This document shows positions 13,701 through 21,784 of a stretch of DNA of 21,818 nucleotides, piece after piece. The position numbers and the translations under genes are program-made. Every line of letters starts with the position of its first letter. The stretch's first letter is position 1. Under the pieces are notes generated by a model that worked only from the letters and a program-made list of their open reading frames with translations, did no database searches and was not told the origin of the DNA. Source of the stretch: an uncultured Oscillospiraceae bacterium. Its GTDB lineage: Bacteria > Bacillota > Clostridia > Oscillospirales > Acutalibacteraceae. Location: the NCBI GenBank assembly GCA_900539845.1, contig UQDP01000026.1:1-21818 (forward strand), read 5' to 3'.

Positions 13701-14570
13701 ATGCTGGACAGTATTTCCGAATTTTTTAATAAAATATTCAGCGTGTTTTCCACGTTCCGATTCGCTGATTTTCTGGATATAGTTCTTGTGGCTGTTCTTA
13801 TTTATCTTTGCGTAAGGATAATCCGGGAAACAAGAGCGATGCAGCTTGTTAAAGGCATAATGTTCATTGCCTTTATATATCTCGTTGTCAATCTTCTCGG
13901 TATGGAAGCGTCAACAAATATTTTCAGAACCATCTTTAGTAACATCATTCTGATCGTGTTTGTTTTGTTTTCTCCTGAGATCAGAAAGATCCTTGAGCAG
14001 ATAGGAAAGGGTACTGCAAGAAAAAATTTCAAAACGATCATCCATCCCGGCGTGGCGGTCGAGCTGGATGAGATTGAAAACGCTATTGAATGCACCATTA
14101 AAGCGTGCTCAAATATGAGCGACAGCCGCACAGGCGCGCTTATCGTTTTTGAAAACGACACGTTGCTCGGTAATGTAATAGACAGCGGCACGGTCATTAA
14201 CGCTAAGCCTTCAAGAGAACTGATAGAAAATATCTTTTATCCCAAAACGCCCCTTCATGACGGAGCCATGGTCATAAGAAACGGTGAGATCATTGCGGCG
14301 GGCTGCATACTGCCTTTAACAAAGAAACCGCTGAAATCCAAATTCGGCACAAGGCACAGAGCCGCAGTCGGGCTTTCAGAAGAAAGCGATGCTGTTGTTG
14401 TGGTGGTTTCAGAGGAGACAGGAGCGATCTCCGTTGCGCGCGGCGGGGTGCTTTCCAATGACATATCAGACGGTGAATTGCGCGATATTCTTATGAGTAC
14501 TTTTATTCCTAACGGTTCCTCTTCTGATGATAAAATCATATCCAAACTTGTAAGGAGGGTGAAAAAATAA
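13701..14570 (+). CDS. cdaA: Diadenylate cyclase CdaA (membrane-bound)
   Basis: Makes cyclic di-AMP from two ATP; this messenger controls potassium and osmolyte uptake and cell-wall balance in Firmicutes. The 289-residue protein has three N-terminal membrane helices (about residues 24-42, 48-66, 78-92) followed by the cytoplasmic DAC domain. The catalytic motifs are intact: LHDGAMVI (DGA 187-189) and FGTRHRAAVGLSE (RHR 218-220). The order matches CdaA (YbbP/DacA) rather than DisA, which lacks the membrane helices and has DNA-binding domains. Its TAA overlaps the ATG of cdaR (TAATG). Confidence 0.95.
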   Translation: MLDSISEFFNKIFSVFSTFRFADFLDIVLVAVLIYLCVRIIRETRAMQLVKGIMFIAFIYLVVNLLGMEASTNIFRTIFSNIILIVFVLFSPEIRKILEQIGKGTARKNFKTIIHPGVAVELDEIENAIECTIKACSNMSDSRTGALIVFENDTLLGNVIDSGTVINAKPSRELIENIFYPKTPLHDGAMVIRNGEIIAAGCILPLTKKPLKSKFGTRHRAAVGLSEESDAVVVVVSEETGAISVARGGVLSNDISDGELRDILMSTFIPNGSSSDDKIISKLVRRVKK

Positions 14571-15847
14571 TGCCTTCCAAAAAGAATAAAAAGCATAAAT
14601 TTTCAATCAGAAAACTGATTTATAATGATAAATACCTGATCGTTATCTCAATCATAGCCGCGGTAATTATCTGGGTAGCTACTTCGATCAGCTTAAGCCC
14701 CGAAACAAGAAAATCCGTTACCGTTCCCGTAACGGTGGATTTTTCAGGCACTCTTGCCGAGCAGCTGGGCATTCAGTATTTTGATTCGACGGATATAACT
14801 GTTGATGTGACCGTATCCTGTCAGCGGTATATGGCACGCGATATCACAGCTGATGATATTTCGGCTTCGCTGAGAACTGATACAGTTACTTCGACCGGCT
14901 ATCAGTCGGTACAGATCCTTGTTTCAACGGTGGGAAACGATGATTTTTCGATAGAGAGTTATTATCCCACGTCCGTAGCAGGCCTGTATGATGTATACCA
15001 GGAGGCAAGCTTCCCGGTCGAGTTGAATTATACGAACACAAATTTTGCCGCGGACGGTTATGTTGCCGGCACAACGACCTTAAGTGAGGATCAGGCAATC
15101 GTCAGCGGGCCGAGGACATATGTTTCTCAGATAGACCGTGTGAAAGCCGATATTACGCTTGAAAGCAATTTGACCGAATCTCAGCTCGTTGATCTTAAGC
15201 TGGTTCCGCTTGACGCTTCGGGCAATCAGCTTGATTATATCACGTTTAATAATTCCATAACCGCGAGTATTCCCATCCTCAGGGTCGCCACACTTCAGCC
15301 GCAGGTCAATTTTGTGAATGCTCCCGTCAATGCGCAGGATATATTTGATATACAGTATTCTGTGAGAAGCGTTCAGGCAGGTGTGCTTGATTCTGCTGAT
15401 TCAACCACGCTTACCCTTGGAAATATTGATTTTTCGACGATCCGTTCCGGCGAGAATGAGTTTGTATTCGACCTGTCAAATCTGAGCGGCATTGTGGTGC
15501 TGGACGGCACAACGGAGATTACGGTTACCGTTACTGTTCCCGAAGATTTTGAAACCAAGGAGATTAGCGTGTCTGCCGGCGACATAACGGTCAATGCGCC
15601 GGACGGCTATACCGCAAGCGCCGTCTCGCTTCCCGATTCAACAATCACGGTTGTGGGAAGCCCGGAGGATCTTGAAAATCTAACTTCGTCAAATCTTGTG
15701 CTCTCTTGTGATCTTCGGCAGTCCGCGGATACTCTTACCGCCGGTACATCCTCTTATTCTTTTATGGTATCGGTTACGGATGCGCCGAATGTCTGGGTCT
15801 ACGGTTCATACAGCGTAAGGGTCAATGTTTCGGAATCCGAACAATAA
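14570..15847 (+). CDS. cdaR: CdaA regulatory protein CdaR (YbbR domains)
   Basis: A single-pass membrane protein that controls CdaA activity from outside the membrane. A basic N-terminus (KKNKKHKFSIRKLIYNDK) precedes one helix (about residues 23-41), then about 380 extracytoplasmic residues in beta-rich YbbR-type repeats, with recurrent patterns such as VTVSCQ, VSGPRTYVSQIDRVKADI and TVVGSPEDLENLTSSNL. The 425-residue length fits about four repeats. It is coupled by one-base overlap to cdaA. In many Firmicutes glmM follows as a third gene; here a terminator and a converging gene follow instead, so glmM must lie elsewhere. Confidence 0.9.
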   Translation: MPSKKNKKHKFSIRKLIYNDKYLIVISIIAAVIIWVATSISLSPETRKSVTVPVTVDFSGTLAEQLGIQYFDSTDITVDVTVSCQRYMARDITADDISASLRTDTVTSTGYQSVQILVSTVGNDDFSIESYYPTSVAGLYDVYQEASFPVELNYTNTNFAADGYVAGTTTLSEDQAIVSGPRTYVSQIDRVKADITLESNLTESQLVDLKLVPLDASGNQLDYITFNNSITASIPILRVATLQPQVNFVNAPVNAQDIFDIQYSVRSVQAGVLDSADSTTLTLGNIDFSTIRSGENEFVFDLSNLSGIVVLDGTTEITVTVTVPEDFETKEISVSAGDITVNAPDGYTASAVSLPDSTITVVGSPEDLENLTSSNLVLSCDLRQSADTLTAGTSSYSFMVSVTDAPNVWVYGSYSVRVNVSESEQ

Positions 15848-15863
15848 ATTACCAATAATGAAC

Positions 15864-15896
15864 AAAAAACCTTTTGCTTTCGCAAAAGGTTTTTTT
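15864..15896. terminator. Bidirectional terminator between cdaR and rodA-type gene
   Basis: A stem of AAAAAACCTTTTGC with its complement GCAAAAGGTTTTTT (loop TTTC) has A and T runs on both sides, so it works on either strand. The TTA complement of the minus-strand stop codon (15895-15897) overlaps its right-hand T run, so the minus gene ends directly at the hairpin. Confidence 0.9.
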
Positions 15897-17061
15897 AATC
15901 TGAATAGAACAATGCATTTGTTTGGTTTTTACTGTATCTGTAAACTGAAAATACGATTCCGAGAGCAAGATAGATACTTAAACTCGAAGAACCTCCGGCA
16001 GAAAACAGGGGAAGCGTTATTCCTATACATGGCAGCAGTGATAACGCCATACCGATGTTAACGAAAACCTGACCGAGCAGCATAACGCCGACACCCATAC
16101 ACATCAGGTAACCAACATTGTCTCGTGCTTTAAGACCTGCTGAAAAGACTCTTATGATCAACAGGGCAAGCAGAAGTATCACCGCCATTGCTCCTACAAA
16201 ACCGAATTCTTCACCTGCTACGGTGATGATGAAGTCGTTTTGATTTGCCGGAACAAGTTTCGGGTCGCTCTGCGTCATTCTTCCGTTTAGAAATCCCTGA
16301 CCGAACCAGCCGCCGCTTCCGATCGCTATTTTTGCGTTCGTCTGCTGATACATGACATCCTCATAATTTTCCGGGTAAAACAGCGCAACGATCCTCTGAC
16401 GCTGGATTCCGCTTATAAGATTTGTCTGCCAGGCCACTATAAAGCCAACAATCAGCGCGCAGAAGCCTGCAATGAAATAACCGAAGTTTATTTTAGCCAT
16501 AAAGAGCATGCCTATAAACATGATCAGGAATATGAGCGCAGAACCGGCGTCACCCGTCAGTATAACAAGACCGATAGGAATCATACCGTGAATGACAAGC
16601 GGTATGATGGTCTTGATCTTATTCAGTCTGTCCTTTACCATATCGAGATGATATGAAAACGTTATTATAAAACCGACCTTCATGATCTCTGAAGACTGAA
16701 GGGTAAATGACCCTATACGCAGCCAGCTTCTGGCAGATTCACGGGCGGACGGCGCTTCGCCGAAAATAAATGTTATTATCATAAGAATGACGCAGCCGAC
16801 AGCGATTATAGGCCAAAGCTTACTGATGACCTCATAGTTAATCATGGAAAGCGCAAGCGCAATAATGGCGCCGCCCGCCACGGTTATGAACATAGCAAGG
16901 AACTCTCTTGAGAACAGTTCACCGTCCTCAAGCGATGAATAAGTGGCGCTGTATACCAGCGAAAGTCCGTATGCTGAGGCTGTAAACGCAGTTATAACAG
17001 TAAAAATATCAAGACCCGAGAAAAAATCAAACGCAGTTGTTTTTTTTCTCAGTGTGTTCAA
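15895..17061 (-). CDS. rodA: RodA/FtsW/SpoVE family peptidoglycan glycosyltransferase (SEDS), RodA-like
   Basis: Polymerises lipid II into glycan strands together with a class B PBP during cell elongation. The protein has about ten membrane helices. SEDS patterns seen are ARSWLRIGSFTLQSSEIMK, LTGDAGSALIFL (aligned to the usual QPDLGTAL, keeping the Asp and Gly), IGSGGWFGQGFLNG, ANQNDFIITVAGEEFGFVG and FSAGGSSSLSIYLALGI near the C-terminus. I start it at TTG 17059-17061 (388 residues, MNTLRKKTTAF...): GGAGGTGAG lies at ideal distance upstream, whereas a TTG at 17082 would place this ribosome site inside the gene. RodA rather than FtsW is suggested by general pattern, and SpoVE cannot be excluded. 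No partner PBP or mre genes are adjacent. Confidence 0.88.
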   Translation of the reverse strand: MNTLRKKTTAFDFFSGLDIFTVITAFTASAYGLSLVYSATYSSLEDGELFSREFLAMFITVAGGAIIALALSMINYEVISKLWPIIAVGCVILMIITFIFGEAPSARESARSWLRIGSFTLQSSEIMKVGFIITFSYHLDMVKDRLNKIKTIIPLVIHGMIPIGLVILTGDAGSALIFLIMFIGMLFMAKINFGYFIAGFCALIVGFIVAWQTNLISGIQRQRIVALFYPENYEDVMYQQTNAKIAIGSGGWFGQGFLNGRMTQSDPKLVPANQNDFIITVAGEEFGFVGAMAVILLLALLIIRVFSAGLKARDNVGYLMCMGVGVMLLGQVFVNIGMALSLLPCIGITLPLFSAGGSSSLSIYLALGIVFSVYRYSKNQTNALFYSD

Positions 17062-17091
17062 AGCCTCACCTCCGAAAATCAAGATAGTAAT

Positions 17092-17120
17092 ATTATATTA
17101 TTATTAATTATTAAATTCAA
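17092..17120 (-). promoter_or_regulatory. Promoter for the rodA-type gene
   Basis: On the minus strand TTGAAT (17115-17120) and TATAAT (17092-17097) are 17 bases apart, about 30 bases before the TTG start. This short leader supports the TTG 17061 start. Confidence 0.7.
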
Positions 17121-17137
17121 GGTATAATTAATAACTG

Positions 17138-17165
17138 TTGAAATAATTTATAATTATGATATAAT
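17138..17165 (+). promoter_or_regulatory. Promoter for fhs-tsaE-tsaB-rpiB
   Basis: TTGAAA (17138-17143) and TATAAT (17160-17165) are 16 bases apart, with an extended -10 TG at 17157-17158. It is divergent from the rodA promoter. The leader of about 37 bases places the start codon at 17209 well downstream. Confidence 0.75.
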
Positions 17166-17208
17166 AAACTAAGTCAACAAATTGAAAATATTTTGCCGGG
17201 GGATTACT

Positions 17209-18876
17209 ATGCTTACAGATATTGAAATAGCGCGCGGCGCTGAAATGAAAAAAATAACAGATGTTGCATCAGCACTGGGAGTGGAGCCTGATGAACTTGA
17301 GCTTTACGGAAACTACAAGGCGAAACTTTCCGATTCGCTGCTTAAAAAGCTTGAAGAAAAAAAGTCCGGCAAACTTGTTCTTGTGACCGCGGTCAATCCC
17401 ACACCTGCGGGCGAGGGAAAAACGACCGTAACGATAGGACTCGGAGATTCTATGAACAGAATCGGCAAAAAAACGGTTATCGCGCTAAGGGAGCCTTCGC
17501 TCGGTCCTGTGTTCGGAATCAAAGGGGGCGCTGCCGGCGGCGGCTACAGCCAGGTCGTTCCGATGGAAGATATCAACCTGCATTTTACAGGGGATATGCA
17601 TGCGATTACAAGCGCAAATAATCTGATGTGCGCTGTTCTTGACAATCATATTCAGCAGGGAAATGAACTTGGTATTGATCCGCGCAGGATTCTTGTTAAA
17701 CGTTGTTTGGATATGAATGACAGAGCGCTCAGAAATATCGTGTGCGGTCTCGGCGGAGCGGTAAACGGTGTCCCGCGTGAGGATCATTTCATTATCACTG
17801 TAGCGTGTGAGGTCATGGCGATACTCTGCCTTGCGTCCGATCTGTTTGATTTGAAGAAGAGGCTCGGCAATATTATTGTTGCTTATACATATGACGGAAA
17901 GCCTGTTTATTGCAGGGATATAAAGGCAAACGGCGCTATGACGGTTTTACTCAAGGACGCAATCAAGCCCAATCTTGTCCAGACTCTTGAAAACAATCCC
18001 GCGATCATGCACGGCGGACCGTTTGCAAACATTGCGCACGGCTGCAACAGTGTTCGGGCAACCAAGGCTGCACTTGAACTGGGTGATTACTGCATAACCG
18101 AGGCAGGATTCGGTTCGGATCTCGGTGCTGAAAAATTCCTTGATATAAAATGCCGCCTTGCCGGTTTGAAACCGAACTGTATCGTGCTTGTATCTACTGT
18201 CCGCTCAATGAAATACAATGGCGGAGTGCCTAAAGAAGAGCTTACAAAAGAGAATCTGGAAGCGCTTAAAAACGGCTCGGTAAATCTTGGTGCCCATATC
18301 GATAACCTGAAAAAGTACGGTGTTCCTGTCGTTGTGGCAATCAATCATTTTTATGCAGATTCAGAAGCTGAAATTCAGTTTATAAAGGACTTTTGTGCCG
18401 AAAAAGGTGTGGAAGCAGCGGTTACCAAATGCTTTGCCGAAGGCGGAGCGGGAGGATGCGAACTTGCGCAGAAGGTCGTTGACGCCTGTGAGCGGACAAA
18501 TGATTTCAAGCCCATATATCCGCTTGATATCCCTGTTTGTGAAAAGATTGAAACGATTGCAAAGGAGATTTACGGGGCGGACGGTGTTGAATATTCCGCT
18601 GCTGCGAAAAAGAGCATTTCGGAGTTTGAAGCGCTCGGAGTAGATTCGATGCCTGTCTGCATCGCTAAAACGCAGTACAGCCTTTCCGATAACGCTAAGC
18701 TTCTCGGCAGACCGCGTAATTTCAAGCTTCACATAGAATCTGTTGAGCTTTCAAACGGCGCCGGCTTTATCGTTTGCAGAACGGGCTCCGTAATGACGAT
18801 GCCCGGTCTTTCAAAATCGCCTGCGGCATACAATATTGACATTGATGAGAACGGAAATACCGTCGGGCTTTTCTGA
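17209..18876 (+). CDS. fhs: Formate-tetrahydrofolate ligase
   Basis: Joins formate to tetrahydrofolate with ATP to give 10-formyl-THF, feeding purine and one-carbon pathways and, in acetogens, the methyl branch of acetyl-CoA synthesis. The 555-residue product has the family length. Signatures seen are [18 protein letters not shown] (residues 63-80, ATP site), [39 protein letters not shown] and, near the C-terminus, [19 protein letters not shown] 17209 follows GCCGGGGGA at good distance; an in-frame TTG at 17182 lacks a ribosome site. tsaE begins one base after the stop. No folD or other Wood-Ljungdahl gene is nearby, so acetogenesis cannot be claimed. Confidence 0.96.
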   Translation: MLTDIEIARGAEMKKITDVASALGVEPDELELYGNYKAKLSDSLLKKLEEKKSGKLVLVTAVNPTPAGEGKTTVTIGLGDSMNRIGKKTVIALREPSLGPVFGIKGGAAGGGYSQVVPMEDINLHFTGDMHAITSANNLMCAVLDNHIQQGNELGIDPRRILVKRCLDMNDRALRNIVCGLGGAVNGVPREDHFIITVACEVMAILCLASDLFDLKKRLGNIIVAYTYDGKPVYCRDIKANGAMTVLLKDAIKPNLVQTLENNPAIMHGGPFANIAHGCNSVRATKAALELGDYCITEAGFGSDLGAEKFLDIKCRLAGLKPNCIVLVSTVRSMKYNGGVPKEELTKENLEALKNGSVNLGAHIDNLKKYGVPVVVAINHFYADSEAEIQFIKDFCAEKGVEAAVTKCFAEGGAGGCELAQKVVDACERTNDFKPIYPLDIPVCEKIETIAKEIYGADGVEYSAAAKKSISEFEALGVDSMPVCIAKTQYSLSDNAKLLGRPRNFKLHIESVELSNGAGFIVCRTGSVMTMPGLSKSPAAYNIDIDENGNTVGLF

Positions 18877-18877
18877 T

Positions 18878-19309
18878 ATGAAAGTTTTTTATTCAAAAAG
18901 CAGGCAGGATACTGTTCAATTCGCGTCTGATTTCGCGCGCAGTCTGCCTGCAGGAAGCGTCGTTGCATTTTTGGGTGATCTCGGAGCGGGGAAAACAGCT
19001 TTTGTTACTGGAATGGCAAAAGGTCTCGGTATAGACTGCGACGTCACTTCCCCCACATTTGCCATATGCAATGAGTATAGAGGAAAGGATACCGCGCTTT
19101 ATCATTTTGATATGTACCGTGTTGACGGCTGGGATGATCTCTATTCCACGGGATTTTTTGACTGCCTTGATAAGAATGCTTTTGTTGCGGTTGAGTGGAG
19201 CGAGAATGTTTACGGCGCTTTGCCGGACGGCTCCTATATAGTAGAAATAACAAAGCTTTCAGAAAATGAAAGAGAATTTAAAATATATAAAAAAGGTGAC
19301 AGCGATTAA
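18878..19309 (+). CDS. tsaE: tRNA t6A biosynthesis ATPase TsaE
   Basis: ATPase that works with TsaB and TsaD to transfer threonylcarbamoyl to adenosine 37 of ANN-decoding tRNAs. Residues seen are Walker A GDLGAGKT (33-40), VTSPTF (56-61), LYHFDMYRV (74-82) and VAVEWSEN (103-110), in the usual order; 143 residues is normal. ATG 18878 lies one base after the fhs stop; an upstream in-frame start at 18836 would overlap the fhs coding end by 41 bases and adds residues that do not fit the family. The ribosome site is weak, so translation is probably coupled to fhs. It overlaps tsaB by TAATG. Confidence 0.94.
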   Translation: MKVFYSKSRQDTVQFASDFARSLPAGSVVAFLGDLGAGKTAFVTGMAKGLGIDCDVTSPTFAICNEYRGKDTALYHFDMYRVDGWDDLYSTGFFDCLDKNAFVAVEWSENVYGALPDGSYIVEITKLSENEREFKIYKKGDSD

Positions 19310-19983
19310 TGCTTATGCTTTCTGTTGAGTCCTCGGCAGTCACGGCGTCCGCCGCTCTGAGTGACAACGGTAAAATACTGAATAGTGAATTTATAAATAA
19401 TGGGCTTACACACAGTGAAACGCTTTTGCCTCTCGTAGAGAAAGTTATGAAAGGGTATTCCTACCGTTCTCTTGACGCTGTTGCCGTTACGGCGGGTCCC
19501 GGCTCTTTTACCGGAGTAAGGATAGGCGTTGCAACTGTAAAAGGTATAGCGTTTCCGTATGATATTCCGTGTATCGTAGTCTCAACGCTTGAGGCGATTG
19601 CGTATCATTTTACTGATGAAAACGCTGTTATATGTGCGGTTATGGATGCAAGGCGCATGCAATTCTATAACGCGTTGTTTAAAGCTGAAAACGGTGAAAT
19701 AAAGCGCCTTTGCGCAGACCGAGCAATAGCCGCTGCCGATCTGCAAAATGAGATCAGGTCATTGGGAAGAGTAATCATCGCAGGTGACGGCGCGAAACTG
19801 TTTTACGACTGTCTGGATACGGGGAATGCTGAACTTGCGCCGGAAGACAGAATCTATCAGAGTGCCGCCGGAGTTGCCGCTGCGGCTCAAAACGGGAAAA
19901 AAATTTCCGCGTCCGCTCTTATGCCGGTTTATTTAAGGCAAAGTCAGGCGGAGAGGGAATTAAAATTAAAAAAGAAAAGTTAA
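19309..19983 (+). CDS. tsaB: tRNA t6A biosynthesis protein TsaB
   Basis: ASKHA-fold partner that scaffolds TsaD and TsaE in t6A synthesis. Signatures seen are MLSVESSAVTASAAL at the start, LTHSETLLPLVEKVM (33-47), VTAGPGSFTGVRIGV (60-74, the hallmark) and CAVMDARRMQFYNALF (near 109-124). The length of 224 residues is normal. The ATG overlaps the tsaE stop by one base, with AAGGTGA upstream. The gene that often follows in Firmicutes, rimI, is absent; rpiB follows 11 bases later instead. tsaD is not in the window. Confidence 0.94.
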   Translation: MLMLSVESSAVTASAALSDNGKILNSEFINNGLTHSETLLPLVEKVMKGYSYRSLDAVAVTAGPGSFTGVRIGVATVKGIAFPYDIPCIVVSTLEAIAYHFTDENAVICAVMDARRMQFYNALFKAENGEIKRLCADRAIAAADLQNEIRSLGRVIIAGDGAKLFYDCLDTGNAELAPEDRIYQSAAGVAAAAQNGKKISASALMPVYLRQSQAERELKLKKKS

Positions 19984-19994
19984 GGAGAATAATT

Positions 19995-20444
19995 ATGCTT
20001 GCATTGGGTTCTGACCACGCCGGTTTTCCTCTTAAGGAAGAAATCAAAAAATATCTTGATTCAAAAGGTGTTGCGTACAAAGATTACGGCTGCTTTTCGC
20101 CTGAAAGATTCGATTACGCAATAGCCGCTCAGAAAGCATGTGATGCAGTTGTAGCCGGAGAATGTGAAAAAGCGATTCTGTGCTGCGGAACGGGAATCGG
20201 TATTTCCATGGCGGCAAATAAGGTGAAGGGGATACGTGCCGCAGCTTGTTCGGATTATTTCAGCGCAAAATATACTCGTGCGCATAATGACGCAAACTGC
20301 CTTTGCCTCGGAGCGCGCGTCGTAGGCGCGGGTCTTGCCGATGAACTGGTTGAGGTGTTTCTGAACACTGAATTTGAAGGCGGCAGACATAAAACAAGAA
20401 TCGATCAGATCGCTGATATTGAAAACGGCAAAAAATTATATTGA
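19995..20444 (+). CDS. rpiB: Ribose-5-phosphate isomerase B
   Basis: Interconverts ribose-5-phosphate and ribulose-5-phosphate in the pentose phosphate pathway. Some relatives of the RpiB/LacAB family act on other sugar phosphates, but this looks like true RpiB. Seen are LGSDHAGFPLK (D7, H8), LCCGTGIGISMAANK (catalytic Cys C64) and TRAHNDANCLCLGAR (H97, N98). The 149-residue length is normal. AAGGAGAA precedes the start, 11 bases after tsaB. It is the last gene before the terminator at 20575, though 130 bases of unassigned sequence lie between. Confidence 0.95.
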   Translation: MLALGSDHAGFPLKEEIKKYLDSKGVAYKDYGCFSPERFDYAIAAQKACDAVVAGECEKAILCCGTGIGISMAANKVKGIRAAACSDYFSAKYTRAHNDANCLCLGARVVGAGLADELVEVFLNTEFEGGRHKTRIDQIADIENGKKLY

Positions 20445-20466
20445 TTTGTGTTTTCAAGGATACTTA

Positions 20467-20483
20467 TTGAAAGGTTCTTTCAA
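20467..20483. repeat. Short perfect inverted repeat downstream of rpiB
   Basis: TTGAAAG and CTTTCAA are separated by GTT. No T run follows directly, so it is not an obvious terminator. It lies in a 130-base unassigned stretch (20445-20574) in which I see no open frame with a ribosome site. It may be an mRNA 3'-end structure or an operator, or chance. Confidence 0.35.
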
Positions 20484-20574
20484 CCTACATAAAGCCCACG
20501 AAACACACAGAAAACATATGGATTAAAAATGAAGCTTATAGGGCGCAATGCCTATATCCTTCGTTTTCAATAAT

Positions 20575-20615
20575 AAACCCGCTCAAGTTAAGAACTTGGG
20601 CGGGTTTGCGCTTTT
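20575..20615 (+). terminator. Intrinsic terminator after the fhs-rpiB operon
   Basis: A 15-bp stem (20575-20589 with 20593-20607, one G-T pair, loop AAG) is followed by GCGCTTTTT. The T run starts four bases late on plus. On minus only a weak TTTATTATT follows, so it may partly serve the converging lipoprotein gene, whose stop is 93 bases away. Confidence 0.82.
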
Positions 20616-20699
20616 TGCTGTTGTCAATTCTAACGTACTTCTGTACGCCTGTGCATTTCCAAACACAACATTCAATTGGATTTCTTGTTAATTCTATGC

Positions 20700-21647
20700 T
20701 TAACTCCATTTTAAAGCCTTTACGGAAAAACCTAATGATGTGTCAAGCTTGTTTTTCTGTATTATGGCAATGACCTGTGTTTTATCACATTTTTTATCAA
20801 TCGCGTCAACTTCGGCTATAACCTTGTAGTAATTATTATTACCGAGATCCTGTATCTGCGTTATATTTACCGTATGCGTATGGGATTCATAGGAACCTGA
20901 TGTGATAGAAAAAGTATCTTTTGAACTGTTATATGAAATGGGAGCGGCATCTGCTATGTCTTCGGAAGTGTAACTGTTGCATTTTGTTTTGAAAGAAACA
21001 ACTGTTCGTGCGAAATAATTGAACAGATCGATTACAACTGTATTGCTGGCAAATGTATTCATATCCATATTTTCCCGTTGCAGCATCCAGCATGCAACAT
21101 GTGTTGCGATCTCGATGGGAACATTATCTGTATTCTCGTAGTCAGCAAGATACAGATAAGGCACTTCCAGCATATTTGTAACGGTTGTGACATCCTTGTC
21201 GCTGAACTGCACTTTTTCACCATCTGCTGATGTGGAAGGAACACGATCCTCGCTGATCGGAAGTGTCGTCAGTTCGGAAGAGGTTGTGCCGGGTGAGCCG
21301 CCGGTGTTGTTGCCGACATCTTCTCTGTCCCCAACATTATCTGGACCTTTTTGATTTTGCTCATCGTTGTCCGCATCTTCAGACGAATGATTATCTTCAG
21401 GCATGTTTTGGGGTTCTGAAATGATCTTGCCTGTTTTTTTGCCTTCCGCGTCAAGCACGTAGGCTTTTCCGTCCTCATATATTACCGCAACAGTATTGCC
21501 GTCTTCATCCGTTTCAAAGCCGTACTCAACAACGCTGTCGCCGAGTCCGCCCGCCGGTTCTGTAGATTCATCTTCTGAACTGCAGGCAACAAAGCAGCTT
21601 GCAACAAGACAAACACACATAAAAAGTGCACTTATTTTTTTTACCAT
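20700..21647 (-). CDS. Lipoprotein of unknown function
   Basis: A 315-residue predicted surface lipoprotein. The N-terminus (MVKKISALFMCVCLVASC) is a lipoprotein signal with two possible lipobox cysteines, VASC (C18) and FVAC (C22); Ser, Asp and Glu follow as expected after cleavage. Residues about 35-75 contain a beta-rich EYGFETDEDGNTVAVIYEDG type motif. Residues about 76-150 are a low-complexity linker rich in Glu, Asp, Asn, Gly and Ser, as in wall-spanning tethers. Residues about 150-315 form a globular domain with aromatic helices and beta-strands ending in FSVKALKWS; no known family is recognised. GGGGTG lies about 8 bases before ATG. It has its own promoter. Confidence 0.8.
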   Translation of the reverse strand: MVKKISALFMCVCLVASCFVACSSEDESTEPAGGLGDSVVEYGFETDEDGNTVAVIYEDGKAYVLDAEGKKTGKIISEPQNMPEDNHSSEDADNDEQNQKGPDNVGDREDVGNNTGGSPGTTSSELTTLPISEDRVPSTSADGEKVQFSDKDVTTVTNMLEVPYLYLADYENTDNVPIEIATHVACWMLQRENMDMNTFASNTVVIDLFNYFARTVVSFKTKCNSYTSEDIADAAPISYNSSKDTFSITSGSYESHTHTVNITQIQDLGNNNYYKVIAEVDAIDKKCDKTQVIAIIQKNKLDTSLGFSVKALKWS

Positions 21648-21677
21648 CAGATAACACCCCGTACCTCTTTTTTATAC

Positions 21678-21706
21678 ATTATAAATAGTTTTTATTTAAA
21701 AGTAAA
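21678..21706 (-). promoter_or_regulatory. Candidate promoter for the lipoprotein gene
   Basis: On the minus strand TTTACT (21701-21706) and TATAAT (21678-21683) are 17 bases apart, about 30 bases before the start codon. Confidence 0.55.
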
Positions 21707-21744
21707 TATAATTTTGCATATAGAACACAATAATTAACGAATAA

Positions 21745-21775
21745 TTTACAATAAATACACAAATTATGGTATAAT
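21745..21775 (+). promoter_or_regulatory. Candidate outward promoter at the right edge
   Basis: TATAAT (21770-21775) has an extended TG (21767-21768). A TTTACA lies at 21745-21750, but the 19-base spacing is long. It would start a transcript near 21782 that leaves the window. Confidence 0.5.
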
Positions 21776-21784
21776 AACCTCACG

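Noticed and set aside
15825..16061. 78-codon plus frame after cdaR
   Set aside because: It crosses the bidirectional terminator and the rodA coding end; no ribosome site or family.
17082..17082. Upstream TTG start for the RodA-type protein
   Set aside because: It would place the strong GGAGGTGAG site inside the gene; the TTG at 17061 has ideal spacing and follows a fitting promoter.
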